Below, piece by piece: positions 1 to 8,841 of a stretch of 36,168 nucleotides of DNA. Under the pieces are notes generated by a model. It had not been told where the DNA came from, searched no databases, and saw only the letters and a list, made by a program, of their open reading frames with translations. The DNA lies in assembly GCA_000435835.1 (NCBI GenBank), contig FR883374.1, forward strand, positions 1 through 36,168. The letters are read 5' to 3'. Both the position numbers and the translations under genes were made by a program. The stretch comes from Clostridium sp. CAG:221 (lineage in GTDB: Bacteria > Bacillota > Clostridia > Clostridiales > Clostridiaceae). Position 1 is the stretch's first letter; every line of letters begins with the position of its first letter.

Positions 1-97
1 ATTTAAATGAAGTACATTGAATTCTTATTAAAGCTTATCAATATAATGGAAAATATGGTAAAATATGATATAAAGGGGTGTTTAAAGGAGATAATTT

Positions 98-868
98 ATG
101 GATAAGCTTTTAACAGTGATGAATTTCTCTCATGTATATGAAAATGAAAAATTTTATTTAAGTGAAGAGTATAATTGGGTTGATTGTACAAATATTATTG
201 GTACCAATGGATATTGTGATGAATCTGCATTAGTAGTATTAAAAGAAAAAGTACAAGCTATTAAGGCAGAAGGAATTCATTTTATTGATTCAGGAAATTA
301 TCATTATATAAGTCATTTATGGCTTGAGAAGATAGTTGAAGATTTTATATTGGTGGTATTTGATCATCACTCAGATATGATGAGACCTGCCTTTGGTGAC
401 ATTTTATCCTGTGGTTCATGGCTCATGGAGGAAATAAAAAGTAACACCTTTATTAAAAAAGTACTTATCATAGGATTAAGTAAAGAACAAAAAGAAGCTA
501 TTCCTAAAGAATACTTAGATAAAGTCATTTGTATTTGTGAAGAAGAAGTAGCAAAATGGAGTGAACAAGATAATCTTTTAATTGATTTAGATAACCTTCC
601 TGTATATATATCCATAGATAAGGATGTATTGAATAAAGAAACTGTTAATACATCATGGGATCAAGGAAAGATGAGTCTTAATAGGCTAAAGTTAATATTG
701 TATAAGATAATAAAAAATAAAGATGTAATAGGTATAGATATATGTGGTGAAAATCAGGAAAGTAAAATGAAGTTTATTAAAAATAATGATATGGTTAATT
801 CAGAGATTTTGAACTTCTGTTGGCATGAGGCTGGTTTGTCAATATTAAAAGAGTATGATAGTATATAA
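98..868 (+). CDS. Arginase/agmatinase-fold (ureohydrolase family) protein
   Basis: This is a 256-residue cytosolic protein of the arginase/agmatinase/formiminoglutamase fold. The binuclear-metal ligands can be followed in order: a His in GNYHY (H69), the D-x-H-x-D motif in FDHHSD (D89, H91, D93), and D-x-D in SIDKDV (D174, D176). Ureohydrolases use two Mn ions on these residues to hydrolyse a guanidino or formimino group. The protein is shorter than true arginases (about 300 residues) and the loops around the metal motifs are unlike the biosynthetic enzymes, so the substrate cannot be named. The ATG at 98 has AAAGGAG at 84-90. The next gene follows after 94 bp, so co-transcription is uncertain. 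The family call is strong; whether it acts on arginine, agmatine or something else is open. Confidence 0.8.
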   Translation: MDKLLTVMNFSHVYENEKFYLSEEYNWVDCTNIIGTNGYCDESALVVLKEKVQAIKAEGIHFIDSGNYHYISHLWLEKIVEDFILVVFDHHSDMMRPAFGDILSCGSWLMEEIKSNTFIKKVLIIGLSKEQKEAIPKEYLDKVICICEEEVAKWSEQDNLLIDLDNLPVYISIDKDVLNKETVNTSWDQGKMSLNRLKLILYKIIKNKDVIGIDICGENQESKMKFIKNNDMVNSEILNFCWHEAGLSILKEYDSI

Positions 869-917
869 AAGAATATAAGCAGAATCTTATATATTTCTGT
901 ATTTTTGCAGATATTAA

Positions 918-937
918 TTGTAATTATATAATTACAA
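918..937. promoter_or_regulatory. Perfect 20-bp palindrome upstream of the PhnA-like gene
   Basis: The bases read TTGTAATTAT followed directly by its reverse complement, with no spacer. It ends 25 nt before the start codon at 963 and lies just upstream of the ribosome binding site. It could be a dimeric repressor operator. It has no GC pairs to stabilise a hairpin and no U-tract, so a terminator is unlikely. Confidence 0.4.
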
Positions 938-962
938 ATGAAAATTATTGGAGGAATGAATA

Positions 963-1310
963 ATGGATAAATTACCAAATTGCCCTAAATGTAATTCAGA
1001 ATATACATATGAAGATGGAAATCTTTTAGTATGTCCTGAATGTGCTTATGAGTGGACTGCTGGTTCAGAAGCTGCAGGAGAAGAGCAAGAAGTAATAAAA
1101 GATGCTAATGGAAATGTATTAAACGATGGAGATACAGTTACAATAATAAAAGACCTTAAAGTTAAAGGTGCTTCATCAGCATTAAAGCAAGGTACAAAAG
1201 TAAAAAATATACGTTTACTTTATGGTGTATCTGATGGACATGATATTGATTGTAAAATAGATGGTTTTGGAGCTATGAAATTAAAATCATCAGTAGTTAA
1301 AAAAATATAG
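963..1310 (+). CDS. PhnA/YjdM-family zinc-ribbon protein
   Basis: A 115-residue protein with an N-terminal zinc ribbon (C7-x2-C10 and C24-x2-C27) followed by a small beta-rich C-terminal domain (about residues 45-115) containing the family's conserved DGDTV and KDLKVKG segments. This is the arrangement of the PhnA/YjdM family, named after the E. coli phn region but not itself shown to be required for phosphonate use; its biochemical role is unknown. GGAGG at 950-954 sets the start. A perfect palindrome lies upstream and a strong terminator follows at 1319, so it is probably a single-gene unit. Confidence 0.85.
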   Translation: MDKLPNCPKCNSEYTYEDGNLLVCPECAYEWTAGSEAAGEEQEVIKDANGNVLNDGDTVTIIKDLKVKGASSALKQGTKVKNIRLLYGVSDGHDIDCKIDGFGAMKLKSSVVKKI

Positions 1311-1318
1311 AAAAGATT

Positions 1319-1376
1319 CCGTATTAATAAGAACTTAATGCTTCAGAAATAAAGTTCATATTAATACGGTTTTTTT
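1319..1376 (+). terminator. Rho-independent terminator after the PhnA-like gene
   Basis: A long stem starting CCGTATTAAT pairs with ATTAATACGG, extended by GAACTT/AAGTTC around an inner loop, and is followed by a run of seven T. Confidence 0.9.
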
Positions 1377-1436
1377 ATATGTAATAATAAAAAAGTAGTA
1401 TACTATAATTAAAACAAAAGATAAGAGTGGTGAAAA

Positions 1437-2117
1437 ATGAAAGAAATAATAAATAATATTAAAGATAATGCACTTTTTTCTGGTATTAGTGGAGAAGAAT
1501 TAGAAGAATTATTAAAACATTTAAATTATTATATAGAGAGATATCCTAAAGGTTCTATAATTTCACAGGAAGATGATAACTGTAATGCTATAGGTTTAGT
1601 ATTACAAGGAACAGCTAATATAGAAAGAATATATCCTAGTGGTAAATCTATAGTAATGAAGAAGCTTTCTTGTGGTGATGTATTTGGAGAGGCACTTATT
1701 TTTTCTAAAACTACTACGTATCCTGTAACAGTAATGGCAAATAGTAATTGTATAGTAGGGTATTTAAATAAAGAGGACATCATAAAATTATTTTCTTTAA
1801 ATGATATTATATTAGAAAATTTTCTGATGCTTTTAAGTGATAAAGTTATTGTACTTAATAATAAGATTAAAAGTATTTCTTTAAAAAATATAAAGCAAAA
1901 AGTTGCAGATTATATTTTGCAAGAATATAAATCACAAAAACAACTAATAGTAAATTTAAAAATGAACAAAGAAGAAATAGCAAATTTTATAGGAATTCCG
2001 AGACCTTCTTTATCAAGAGAATTAATTAAGCTTAGAAAAGAAAAAATTATAGATTTTGATAGGAATAATATAACTATATTAGATATAGATAAATTAGAAG
2101 AAATACTTTTTCATTGA
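1437..2117 (+). CDS. CRP/FNR-family regulator, probable HcpR-type controller of hcp
   Basis: A 226-residue protein with an N-terminal cyclic-nucleotide-binding fold (about residues 8-125, with the GDVFGE turn typical of the jelly roll) and a C-terminal winged helix (about 150-215) whose recognition helix lies in IPRPSLSRELIKLRKE. There are no clustered N-terminal cysteines, so it is not a canonical 4Fe-4S FNR. It sits 103 bp upstream of hcp in the same direction, the arrangement of HcpR regulators, which control the hybrid cluster protein during nitrosative stress. A matching palindrome lies in the hcp promoter (2136-2151). The start is ATG 1437 behind a GTGGTG-type site. The family is certain; HcpR is inferred from context. 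Confidence 0.85.
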   Translation: MKEIINNIKDNALFSGISGEELEELLKHLNYYIERYPKGSIISQEDDNCNAIGLVLQGTANIERIYPSGKSIVMKKLSCGDVFGEALIFSKTTTYPVTVMANSNCIVGYLNKEDIIKLFSLNDIILENFLMLLSDKVIVLNNKIKSISLKNIKQKVADYILQEYKSQKQLIVNLKMNKEEIANFIGIPRPSLSRELIKLRKEKIIDFDRNNITILDIDKLEEILFH

Positions 2118-2135
2118 AAAAATGAAAATAAACTT

Positions 2136-2178
2136 TGTAACAAATGTTACATATTTTATTTTAATTATAGGGTATTAT
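2136..2178 (+). promoter_or_regulatory. hcp promoter with a class II CRP/FNR-type operator
   Basis: TGTAAC-AAAT-GTTACA (2136-2151) is a perfect 6-4-6 palindrome. A -10 box TATTAT lies at 2173-2178, which places transcription start near 2185 and the palindrome centre at -41.5, the position used by class II CRP/FNR activators. No good -35 hexamer is seen, as expected for activator-dependent promoters. The ribosome site is GGGGG at 2208-2212. Confidence 0.7.
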
Positions 2179-2220
2179 ATAGTATATATTTTGAAAATTA
2201 ATTTTACGGGGGTTTAAGAA

Positions 2221-3858
2221 ATGGAAAATAAAATGTTTTGTTTTCAATGTCAAGAAACAGCAGGATGTACAGGTTGCACTAAGTTTGGTGTTTGTGGAAA
2301 AAGCCCAGATTTAGCTAGAATGCAAGACCTTTTAATATATACAACTAAAGGGTTAAGTGAGATAACAACTAGATTAAGAGCTGAAGGACAAGCTATAGAT
2401 GGAGCAGTTAATCACTTAATAACTATTAATTTATTTACAACAATAACTAATGCAAACTTTGATGATGAAGTATTCTACAGCAGAGTTAGAGAAACTTTAA
2501 ATGTTAAGAATGAACTTATGGCAAAGTTAAAAGATACAGCAAACTTATCAGAAGCAGCTTTATGGGATGCATCTTCAAATGAAGAAATGGACAAGAAGTC
2601 TGATATAGGAGTTTTAGCAACTAAAGATGAAGATGTTAGAAGTTTAAGAGAACTTATAACTTATGGATTAAAAGGTATGTCAGCATACATGAAGCATGCT
2701 AATGCTTTAGGATATGATAGTGAAGAAGTTAATGCTTTCATGCAAAGCACATTAGCTAAGTTATTAGATGATTCTTTAACAATAGACGAACTTATAGCTT
2801 TAACTTTAGAAACAGGTAAAGTTGGTGTTGATGGTATGGCATTATTAGACCAAGCTAACACTGAAACTTATGGAAATCCTGAAATAACTAAAGTAAATAT
2901 TGGAGTTAGAAATAATCCAGGTATCTTAGTATCAGGACATGACTTAAAAGATTTAGAATTATTATTAAAACAAACAGAAGGTACAGGAGTAGATGTATAC
3001 ACTCACTCAGAAATGTTACCAGCACATTACTATCCACATTTAAAGAAATATTCTCACTTAGTAGGAAACTATGGTAATGCATGGTGGAAACAAAAAGAAG
3101 AATTTGAAAGCTTTAATGGACCAATTCTTATGACTACTAACTGTATAGTACCACCTAAGGACTCATACAAAGATAGAGTATATACAACTGGAGCAGCTGG
3201 ATATGTAGGATGTACTCATATCAAAGGTGAAAGCGAAGATAACAAATATTTCTCAGCAATAATAGAACATGCTAAGAAATGTAAAGCTCCAACTGAAATT
3301 GAAACTGGAGAAATTGTTGGTGGATTTGCTCATGCCCAAGTATTTGCTTTAGCAGATGCAGTTGTTGAAGCGGTAAAGACAGGAGCTATTAAGAAATTCT
3401 TCGTAATGGCAGGTTGTGATGGTAGAGCTAAGTCAAGAAACTACTACACTGATTTTGCTAAAGCTCTTCCAAAGGATACAGTTATCTTAACTGCTGGATG
3501 CGCTAAATATAAATATAACAAATTAGATCTTGGAGATATTAACGGAATTCCAAGAGTATTAGATGCAGGACAATGTAACGATTCATACTCATTAGCTTTA
3601 ATAGCTTTAAAATTAAAAGAAATATTTGAACTTGAAGATATAAATGATTTACCAATAGCATTTAATATTGCTTGGTATGAACAAAAAGCAGTAATAGTAT
3701 TATTATCATTACTATACTTAGGAGTGAAAAATATTCACTTAGGACCAACGCTTCCAGCATTCCTTTCACCTAACGTAGCTAAAGTATTAGTTGAAAACTT
3801 TGGTATTGGTGGAATAACTAATGTTGAAGATGATATAGAAATGTTTATGAACATGTAA
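2221..3858 (+). CDS. hcp: Hybrid cluster protein (hydroxylamine reductase / NO reductase)
   Basis: A 545-residue cytosolic Fe-S protein. The N-terminal cysteines C7-x2-C10-x8-C19-x5-C25 give the compact spacing of class I/II Hcp that binds the proximal cubane. The hybrid-cluster ligands follow in conserved contexts: the His of SGHDLKDLE, the Glu of HSEMLPAHYYP, and Cys in TNCIVPP, YVGCTH, MAGCDGR, TAGCAKY and GQCNDSYS. Hcp reduces hydroxylamine in vitro and acts physiologically on nitric oxide and in protein S-nitrosylation. Length and motif order are intact. It has its own operator-controlled promoter and terminator, so it is probably monocistronic. No hcr reductase gene is adjacent; ferredoxin or rubredoxin may supply electrons. 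Confidence 0.97.
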   Translation: MENKMFCFQCQETAGCTGCTKFGVCGKSPDLARMQDLLIYTTKGLSEITTRLRAEGQAIDGAVNHLITINLFTTITNANFDDEVFYSRVRETLNVKNELMAKLKDTANLSEAALWDASSNEEMDKKSDIGVLATKDEDVRSLRELITYGLKGMSAYMKHANALGYDSEEVNAFMQSTLAKLLDDSLTIDELIALTLETGKVGVDGMALLDQANTETYGNPEITKVNIGVRNNPGILVSGHDLKDLELLLKQTEGTGVDVYTHSEMLPAHYYPHLKKYSHLVGNYGNAWWKQKEEFESFNGPILMTTNCIVPPKDSYKDRVYTTGAAGYVGCTHIKGESEDNKYFSAIIEHAKKCKAPTEIETGEIVGGFAHAQVFALADAVVEAVKTGAIKKFFVMAGCDGRAKSRNYYTDFAKALPKDTVILTAGCAKYKYNKLDLGDINGIPRVLDAGQCNDSYSLALIALKLKEIFELEDINDLPIAFNIAWYEQKAVIVLLSLLYLGVKNIHLGPTLPAFLSPNVAKVLVENFGIGGITNVEDDIEMFMNM

Positions 3859-3872
3859 TATATTGCATTAAC

Positions 3873-3911
3873 AAAAGAAACCTCTTGGTTATTTACCAAG
3901 GGGTTTCTTTT
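3873..3911 (+). terminator. Terminator of hcp
   Basis: AAAAGAAACC and CTTGGT pair with ACCAAG and GGTTTCTTTT around a TATTT loop. The stem ends in a T-run. Confidence 0.9.
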
Positions 3912-4010
3912 AGTGATACTTATGAGGAAACATATGTATTAAAAAACTAAAATATACATAATATAGTCTTAATAGATATTTTATAAAAGTATATATTATT
4001 GGAGTATATT

Positions 4011-5975
4011 ATGTTAAGAAAAAAAATACACAATGCATTATTTCTTATTATATTTTTACAGGTATTTTTCATATTTAGCAATTCAGTAGCTTTTGCTAAG
4101 TTAGTGGTAGATGAAGAAAGAAACATATTGATTGTAGCATCATACGATGCTGAAAATAAGTGGGAAATGTCAGTTATCAGCGGAGTTAAAGAAAAGATAT
4201 CACCAGGAGCAATTATAAAAATAGAATATCTTGATAGTAAAGCTAGCAGTTCAGAAATATATGGTGATAGCTTTTTAAATTTACTTAATCTTAAATATAA
4301 AGAAGATAAAATAGATTGTATTTTGGCCATTGATGATGAAGCTTTTAATCTTCTAAGGAAAAATCTTTTTAAAGAAGATATGTTTTTTTATAAAAAGCCA
4401 ATAGTATTTGTGGGAGTAAATAATTATGTGGCCTTATCATTAGAGGAAAGTTTTTATATGACAGGGCTTATGGAGTATCAAGATAATTCATTAATGTTAG
4501 AAACAATCCTTGAACAAAATAAGAAAACAAAGGATATTTACATTTTATTAGATACTAGTATATATTCTAAAACTATTAAAGAAAATATATTAGCATTTTA
4601 TTCACTAGATATGCCACCTTTTAATGCACATTTTATAGAGAATTGTTATTTAAGTGAAATACTAAATTCATTAAGAGAAATAGATGAAAATAAATCAGCT
4701 ATATATTTATGCGGTACATATATTGGATCCAATAATAGCAGTTTATCTTCTGAAGAGGTTATAAATGCCATTAAGGAAACAACTAATTCACCACTATACA
4801 CTAAGCTAGAACATTATGTAGAAGCTGGTGCTATTGGTGGTGTAATAAATGATGGAAAGAAACTAGGAAGAAGAGCTGTACTTTTAATGGAAAATTTTCT
4901 AAATCAATTTGAAAGTATAAGTATAATTCCAATTTATAATATATTCAGTACTTCTGTATTTAATTATAAAGTAATGAAAGAGTATAGGATAAATCCCTTA
5001 AAACTTCCTAAAAATACTGTTTATATCAATAAAGGTCCTTTAGATTTACTTTTGCCTCATTACTTAGTAGTAATTGTCTGGGCAATAGTAGTTACTTTAT
5101 CTATGTCCATAGTATTTTTAATATATCTTTATTATAAAAATAAAATAAAGGCTAGAGAAAACAGGCTATTGCTTATTGAATCAGAAGAAAGACATAAGAT
5201 TAAGACAGATTTTATAATTACCTTATCTCATGAGCTTAGAACACCACTTAATATCATATTAAGTTCAGGAGGATTGCTAATGGAAAAAACAATTATAGGT
5301 CAGTTTGATAAGAAAATTTTTTATGAAAAGCTTCAATTTATTATGAAAAATTCCTATAGGCTCATAAGATATGTAAATAATATAATTGATTCAAGTAAAT
5401 TAGAAATAGGTTATATGGATATTAAATTTGAAAATAGCAATATAGTATATTTAGTAGAAGAAGTAGTGTTATCTATAGTTGATATAGCAAAAGATAAGAA
5501 TATAGAAATAATATTTAACACTGAAGAAGAAGAAATAATTACTGCTATAGATGAAGAAAAAATTGTTAGAGTAATTCTAATATTACTATCAAATTCCATT
5601 AAGTTCTCTAAAGAAAAAGGAGATATTTGTGTTGAGATGAGAAGAGAAGATGAAGAGGTAGTAATAAAGGTAACTGATAACGGAATAGGCATTAATGAAG
5701 ATATGAAGGAAAAAATATTTGATAAATTCAAAAGAGTACAGTCAGTATCTAATCTTAATGTAGACCATGAAGGTAGTGGATTAGGCTTATATATAGCTAA
5801 AGGGTTTATAGAACTACATAATGGAAGTATTTCAGTAGTTAGTGAAGTTGAAAAAGGAAGTACATTTATTATAACTATTCCCATAGTAATAATAAAAAAT
5901 GATTTACATAATATTAATCATATGGATGAAGATGAGCTTAACCGTATTATTAAGATAGAGCTATCTGATTTATAG
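4011..5975 (+). CDS. Membrane sensor histidine kinase with ABC-substrate-binding-like sensor domain
   Basis: A 654-residue protein. Residues 1-30 are a signal peptide or first membrane helix. An extracytoplasmic domain (about 35-345) resembles the ABC_sub_bind sensor fold of clostridial kinases. A transmembrane helix (about 350-373) follows, then HisKA with the phosphorylatable His in SHELRTP (H407), and HATPase_c with the N box LLSNSIKFS, G1 DNGIGI and G2 GSGLGLYIAKG (about 588). GGAG at 4001-4004 selects ATG 4011 over the in-frame TTG at 3999. No response regulator is adjacent, so this is an orphan kinase whose partner is elsewhere. Its place behind hcp suggests but does not show a link; hcp has its own terminator. 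The ligand is unknown. Confidence 0.88.
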   Translation: MLRKKIHNALFLIIFLQVFFIFSNSVAFAKLVVDEERNILIVASYDAENKWEMSVISGVKEKISPGAIIKIEYLDSKASSSEIYGDSFLNLLNLKYKEDKIDCILAIDDEAFNLLRKNLFKEDMFFYKKPIVFVGVNNYVALSLEESFYMTGLMEYQDNSLMLETILEQNKKTKDIYILLDTSIYSKTIKENILAFYSLDMPPFNAHFIENCYLSEILNSLREIDENKSAIYLCGTYIGSNNSSLSSEEVINAIKETTNSPLYTKLEHYVEAGAIGGVINDGKKLGRRAVLLMENFLNQFESISIIPIYNIFSTSVFNYKVMKEYRINPLKLPKNTVYINKGPLDLLLPHYLVVIVWAIVVTLSMSIVFLIYLYYKNKIKARENRLLLIESEERHKIKTDFIITLSHELRTPLNIILSSGGLLMEKTIIGQFDKKIFYEKLQFIMKNSYRLIRYVNNIIDSSKLEIGYMDIKFENSNIVYLVEEVVLSIVDIAKDKNIEIIFNTEEEEIITAIDEEKIVRVILILLSNSIKFSKEKGDICVEMRREDEEVVIKVTDNGIGINEDMKEKIFDKFKRVQSVSNLNVDHEGSGLGLYIAKGFIELHNGSISVVSEVEKGSTFIITIPIVIIKNDLHNINHMDEDELNRIIKIELSDL

Positions 5976-5977
5976 AG

Positions 5978-6015
5978 AAAAAAGCTGTTAAGGAAAGTCA
6001 CTTAATAGCTTTTTT
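5978..6015 (+). terminator. Terminator of the sensor kinase gene
   Basis: AAAAAAGCT-G-TTAAG pairs with CTTAA-T-AGCTTTTTT. It lies 3 bp after the stop codon. Confidence 0.85.
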
Positions 6016-6027
6016 ATTAAAAAATAA

Positions 6028-6059
6028 TTGACATAAATTTCTATACAATGTATATTGTA
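6028..6059 (+). promoter_or_regulatory. Sigma-A promoter with overlapping dyad, upstream of the symporter
   Basis: TTGACA (6028-6033), a 17-bp spacer and TATATT (6051-6056) make a near-consensus promoter. The dyad TACAAT-GTAT-ATTGTA (6044-6059) covers the -10 box, the position expected for a repressor operator. Confidence 0.7.
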
Positions 6060-6108
6060 AATAACAAGAAAACGAATGTGCATGATAGGAGTACAAAAGG
6101 GGGTATTT

Positions 6109-7302
6109 ATGAAAAAAATGTCTTTAATTTCAAGGATATTTGTTTGTTTATTTTTAGGAATTATTTTAGGGTTAGGATGTAAAAGTATTGGTCTTTTGTG
6201 GCCGGTAAGATTAGCAGTTACCTTTAGTAGCATTTTTGGTAGCTTCTTATCTTTTGTCATTCCGTTAATAATAATAGGATTTATAGTACCTGGGATAGCT
6301 ACTTTAGGTAAAAAATCTGGCAAGGGATTATTGATTACAACAATCATAGCGTATGTTTCAACAATAGTAGCAGGGTTATTGGCATATTTAGCAGGGGCAA
6401 CAATCCTTCCTAATTTAATTAAACAAGGAACATTAGCAGAAGAAACAGCAATTGAAGTTGCTGCATACTTTACAATAGATATACCAGCTATAATGGGGGT
6501 TATGTCTGCTTTAGTCCTAGCTTTTATTTTAGGTATTGGCATATCAAAAGTAAAAGATAGTTCTTTATTAAAGGTTTTTGAAGAGTTTAATTCAATAGTG
6601 CTTATGATAGTTACTAATGTATTGATCCCTTTAGTGCCAATATATATTTGTTGTATTTTTGCAAAGTTAAGCTTTAGTGGAGAAATATTTACTACTCTTA
6701 AGTCTTTTGCCATAGTATATGCAGTATTATTTTCATTACAAGCTATATATATATTAATTCAATATAGTATAGCGTCAGTAATAAAGAAGGAAAATCCTTT
6801 TAAATTGATAAAAAATATGCTACCAGCATATTTTACAGCAATGGGAACACAATCATCAGCAGCTACTATTCCAGTAACGCTTCAATGTGTAAAAAGTAAT
6901 AATGTTGGTGAGGAAATAGCAGAGTTTGTAGTTCCTTTAGGAGCAACAATACATTTGGCAGGAGATACAATAACCTTAGTAATAACTTCAATGGCTGTGA
7001 TGTATATGAATGGACAAGTTCCAACATTATCTCAAGTGATACCATTTATCTTTATGCTTGGAGTTACAATGATTGCAGCACCAGGAGTACCAGGAGGTGG
7101 TGTTATGGCGGCACTTGGATTATTAGAAACAATGTTTGGCTTTGGTAGTATAGAAAAGCCTATAATGATAGCTCTTCACGCAGCACAAGATAGCTTTGGA
7201 ACAGCTACTAATATAACTGGGGATGGAGCAATTGCTGTAATTGTAGATTATCTTATAAATAAGAAAGATAATGAAAGTAATGTAGAGTTAGAATCTGCTT
7301 AA
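6109..7302 (+). CDS. Sodium/proton:dicarboxylate or amino-acid symporter (SDF/DAACS family)
   Basis: A 398-residue polytopic membrane protein of the glutamate/aspartate/serine/dicarboxylate symporter family. The serine-rich re-entrant hairpin is visible in FTAMGTQSSAATIPVT, the TM7-like motif in HLAGDTITLV (NMDGT in other members), the second hairpin in MIAAPGVPGGGVMAA, and the TM8 substrate motif in TATNITGDGAIAVIV. The pattern is closest to short bacterial Na+:amino acid (serine/threonine or glutamate) carriers. The start is ATG 6109, behind AAGGGGG at 6097-6103, rather than the upstream ATG at 6076. It is expressed from its own promoter (6028-6056), probably under a repressor. The substrate cannot be assigned from sequence alone. 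Confidence 0.9.
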   Translation: MKKMSLISRIFVCLFLGIILGLGCKSIGLLWPVRLAVTFSSIFGSFLSFVIPLIIIGFIVPGIATLGKKSGKGLLITTIIAYVSTIVAGLLAYLAGATILPNLIKQGTLAEETAIEVAAYFTIDIPAIMGVMSALVLAFILGIGISKVKDSSLLKVFEEFNSIVLMIVTNVLIPLVPIYICCIFAKLSFSGEIFTTLKSFAIVYAVLFSLQAIYILIQYSIASVIKKENPFKLIKNMLPAYFTAMGTQSSAATIPVTLQCVKSNNVGEEIAEFVVPLGATIHLAGDTITLVITSMAVMYMNGQVPTLSQVIPFIFMLGVTMIAAPGVPGGGVMAALGLLETMFGFGSIEKPIMIALHAAQDSFGTATNITGDGAIAVIVDYLINKKDNESNVELESA

Positions 7303-7388
7303 ATTCATTTTAAACAATATTTTAGTTAAAATAATGATATAATTAAGGGTAACTATTAATTGATTATTTAATGAATGGAGGACTAGAT

Positions 7389-7568
7389 ATGTTTACTAAA
7401 GAAGAACTTTTAGTAATTGAAGATGCATTAAATATTGCAGATGAAAAATATATTAAGCTTATGGAAGAAAGTAGAAATAATAAAAATAAGCTTGTGGCAT
7501 ATAACAGAAAGCAAAAAAAATTATGGTTAGTTCAAAATAAATTAAAGAAGATTTTACAAGAAAAATAA
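7389..7568 (+). CDS. Small helical protein of unknown function
   Basis: A 59-residue protein, charged throughout and predicted almost wholly alpha-helical, with a possible coiled coil in residues 10-57 (ELLVIEDALNIADEKYIKLM onward). There are no Cys, no membrane segment and no recognised domain. ATG 7389 is preferred because GGAGG lies at 7377-7381 with 7-nt spacing; the ATG at 7371 would place the ribosome site inside the gene. A strong bidirectional terminator follows immediately. Confidence 0.65.
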   Translation: MFTKEELLVIEDALNIADEKYIKLMEESRNNKNKLVAYNRKQKKLWLVQNKLKKILQEK

Positions 7569-7570
7569 TA

Positions 7571-7618
7571 AAAACAGCCAGAGAGCAGGATTAATATCTT
7601 ACTCTCTGGCTGTTTTTT
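7571..7618. terminator. Bidirectional terminator between convergent genes
   Basis: AAAACAGCCAGAGAG pairs with CTCTCTGGCTGTTTTTT. A-runs and T-runs on both sides serve the small gene on the plus strand and the FUSC-like gene on the minus strand. Confidence 0.92.
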
Positions 7619-8090
7619 AATCTATATATTTATTGATAAGTATAGCAATAATAATACCTATGGCAGTATCAAAAGTTCTATTTATAGCATAAAAATAAGA
7701 AGCTATTCCAGGATAATTAATCATTATGCTTATGAAAACAATACAGGCAATTGTTACAGCTGCAGGTTTCTTAAGCAGTGTACATGTATGTATAACAATA
7801 ATAGTTCCAAATGCAGTTATTAATGCATTTGGAGTTGATATGTTAGGTAAGAAGGATAGCAAATAAATAGTAATAATTCCCAATAAACCACCTAAAAAGG
7901 TTCCAAGCAATCTATTAATACCAATAGATAAGCTATTTTCATAAGTATCCTTCATACAGATTACAGCAGCTATACATGCATAAAATGCATTGTCCCTTTT
8001 AAATAAGTTAAAAAGTGCAATACATATAAACACCGAAATAGCTGTTTTAATATTTCTCATACCTATTTTAGGAATATTGTAATTTCTCAT
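7617..8090 (-). CDS. FUSC/aromatic-acid-exporter-like membrane protein
   Basis: A 157-residue membrane protein with about five hydrophobic segments, matching the short N-terminal-type FUSC / ArAE modules of Firmicutes. The conserved stretch GINRLLGTFLGGLLGI (the family's R-x2-GT-x2-G signature) and the upstream KDTYENS are visible. Larger homologues export aromatic or fatty acids. This short form may act as a multimer, and its substrate is unknown. ATG at 8090 is chosen because GGGGGG lies just upstream on the minus strand; the longer reading from 8123 would add 11 residues that translate the ribosome site. Confidence 0.75.
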   Translation of the reverse strand: MRNYNIPKIGMRNIKTAISVFICIALFNLFKRDNAFYACIAAVICMKDTYENSLSIGINRLLGTFLGGLLGIITIYLLSFLPNISTPNALITAFGTIIVIHTCTLLKKPAAVTIACIVFISIMINYPGIASYFYAINRTFDTAIGIIIAILINKYID

Positions 8091-8841
8091 AAAAACCCCC
8101 CTAAAAAATTCAATATATACCATTATATATTAGAAAAATAAAATATTTAATAAAATATTAAAAAAATCAAAAAAAGTTGAGTAATTAAGGACTAATATAT
8201 AAGAAGTTTATAGCTCATTTTTAAGTTTAAATAGAAGCTAGAATTTAATAATATCTCTCCATCTGTTTTTAAAATTAACATGGATATATGATTTTACATT
8301 AATGGTACAAAATGCTTAAAATATTGAAAAAATAATTATTTTTAGCTTATAAAATGTAGAAAAATATAGATCCAACATGAATTTACAAAAAATTGAAATA
8401 TATAGTATTTCTTATGTTGCTCCCTCTATAAAAAATAGAAAAATTTCAAGCAATTTTTGTCAATGAATAAATATATAATGATAAATTCAAATATCAAAAT
8501 ATTTTTAAAATTCTGAAAAATAATATAACTTTTTGGAAATTAAGAATATGAAATATAAAAATAATAAAATTTACATAAAAGTATATAAAAGTAAATTATA
8601 ATACAATAAAATTAAATTATAATAAAAAATTAAGTGGTAAAAAGTAAAATTAAAGAAAATAAAAAATCTATATATTTATATATAATAAAGTTTAAATAAG
8701 TGAAAAATATTGCATTAAATACTAAAAGAAAATATATGCAATTATTAGCTATAAAACTTGCAGTTTGCTTTTGCTAGATTAATTTACAAAAATCAAAAAA
8801 TATAATAAGATTTATAGGAGTAATTTGTATGGGAGGAATTT
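8091..8841. other. Long AT-rich intergenic region, no gene seen
   Basis: About 750 bp of extremely AT-rich DNA between divergent genes. Both strands were read and no ORF with a ribosome site, RNA gene or clear operator was found. There is a TATAAT near 8800 in front of the deacetylase gene but no convincing -35. Confidence 0.6.

Noticed and set aside
8091..8841. A hidden gene or RNA in the long AT-rich gap
   Set aside because: No ORF with start signals, no stable hairpin with a T-run, and no known RNA motif was found.
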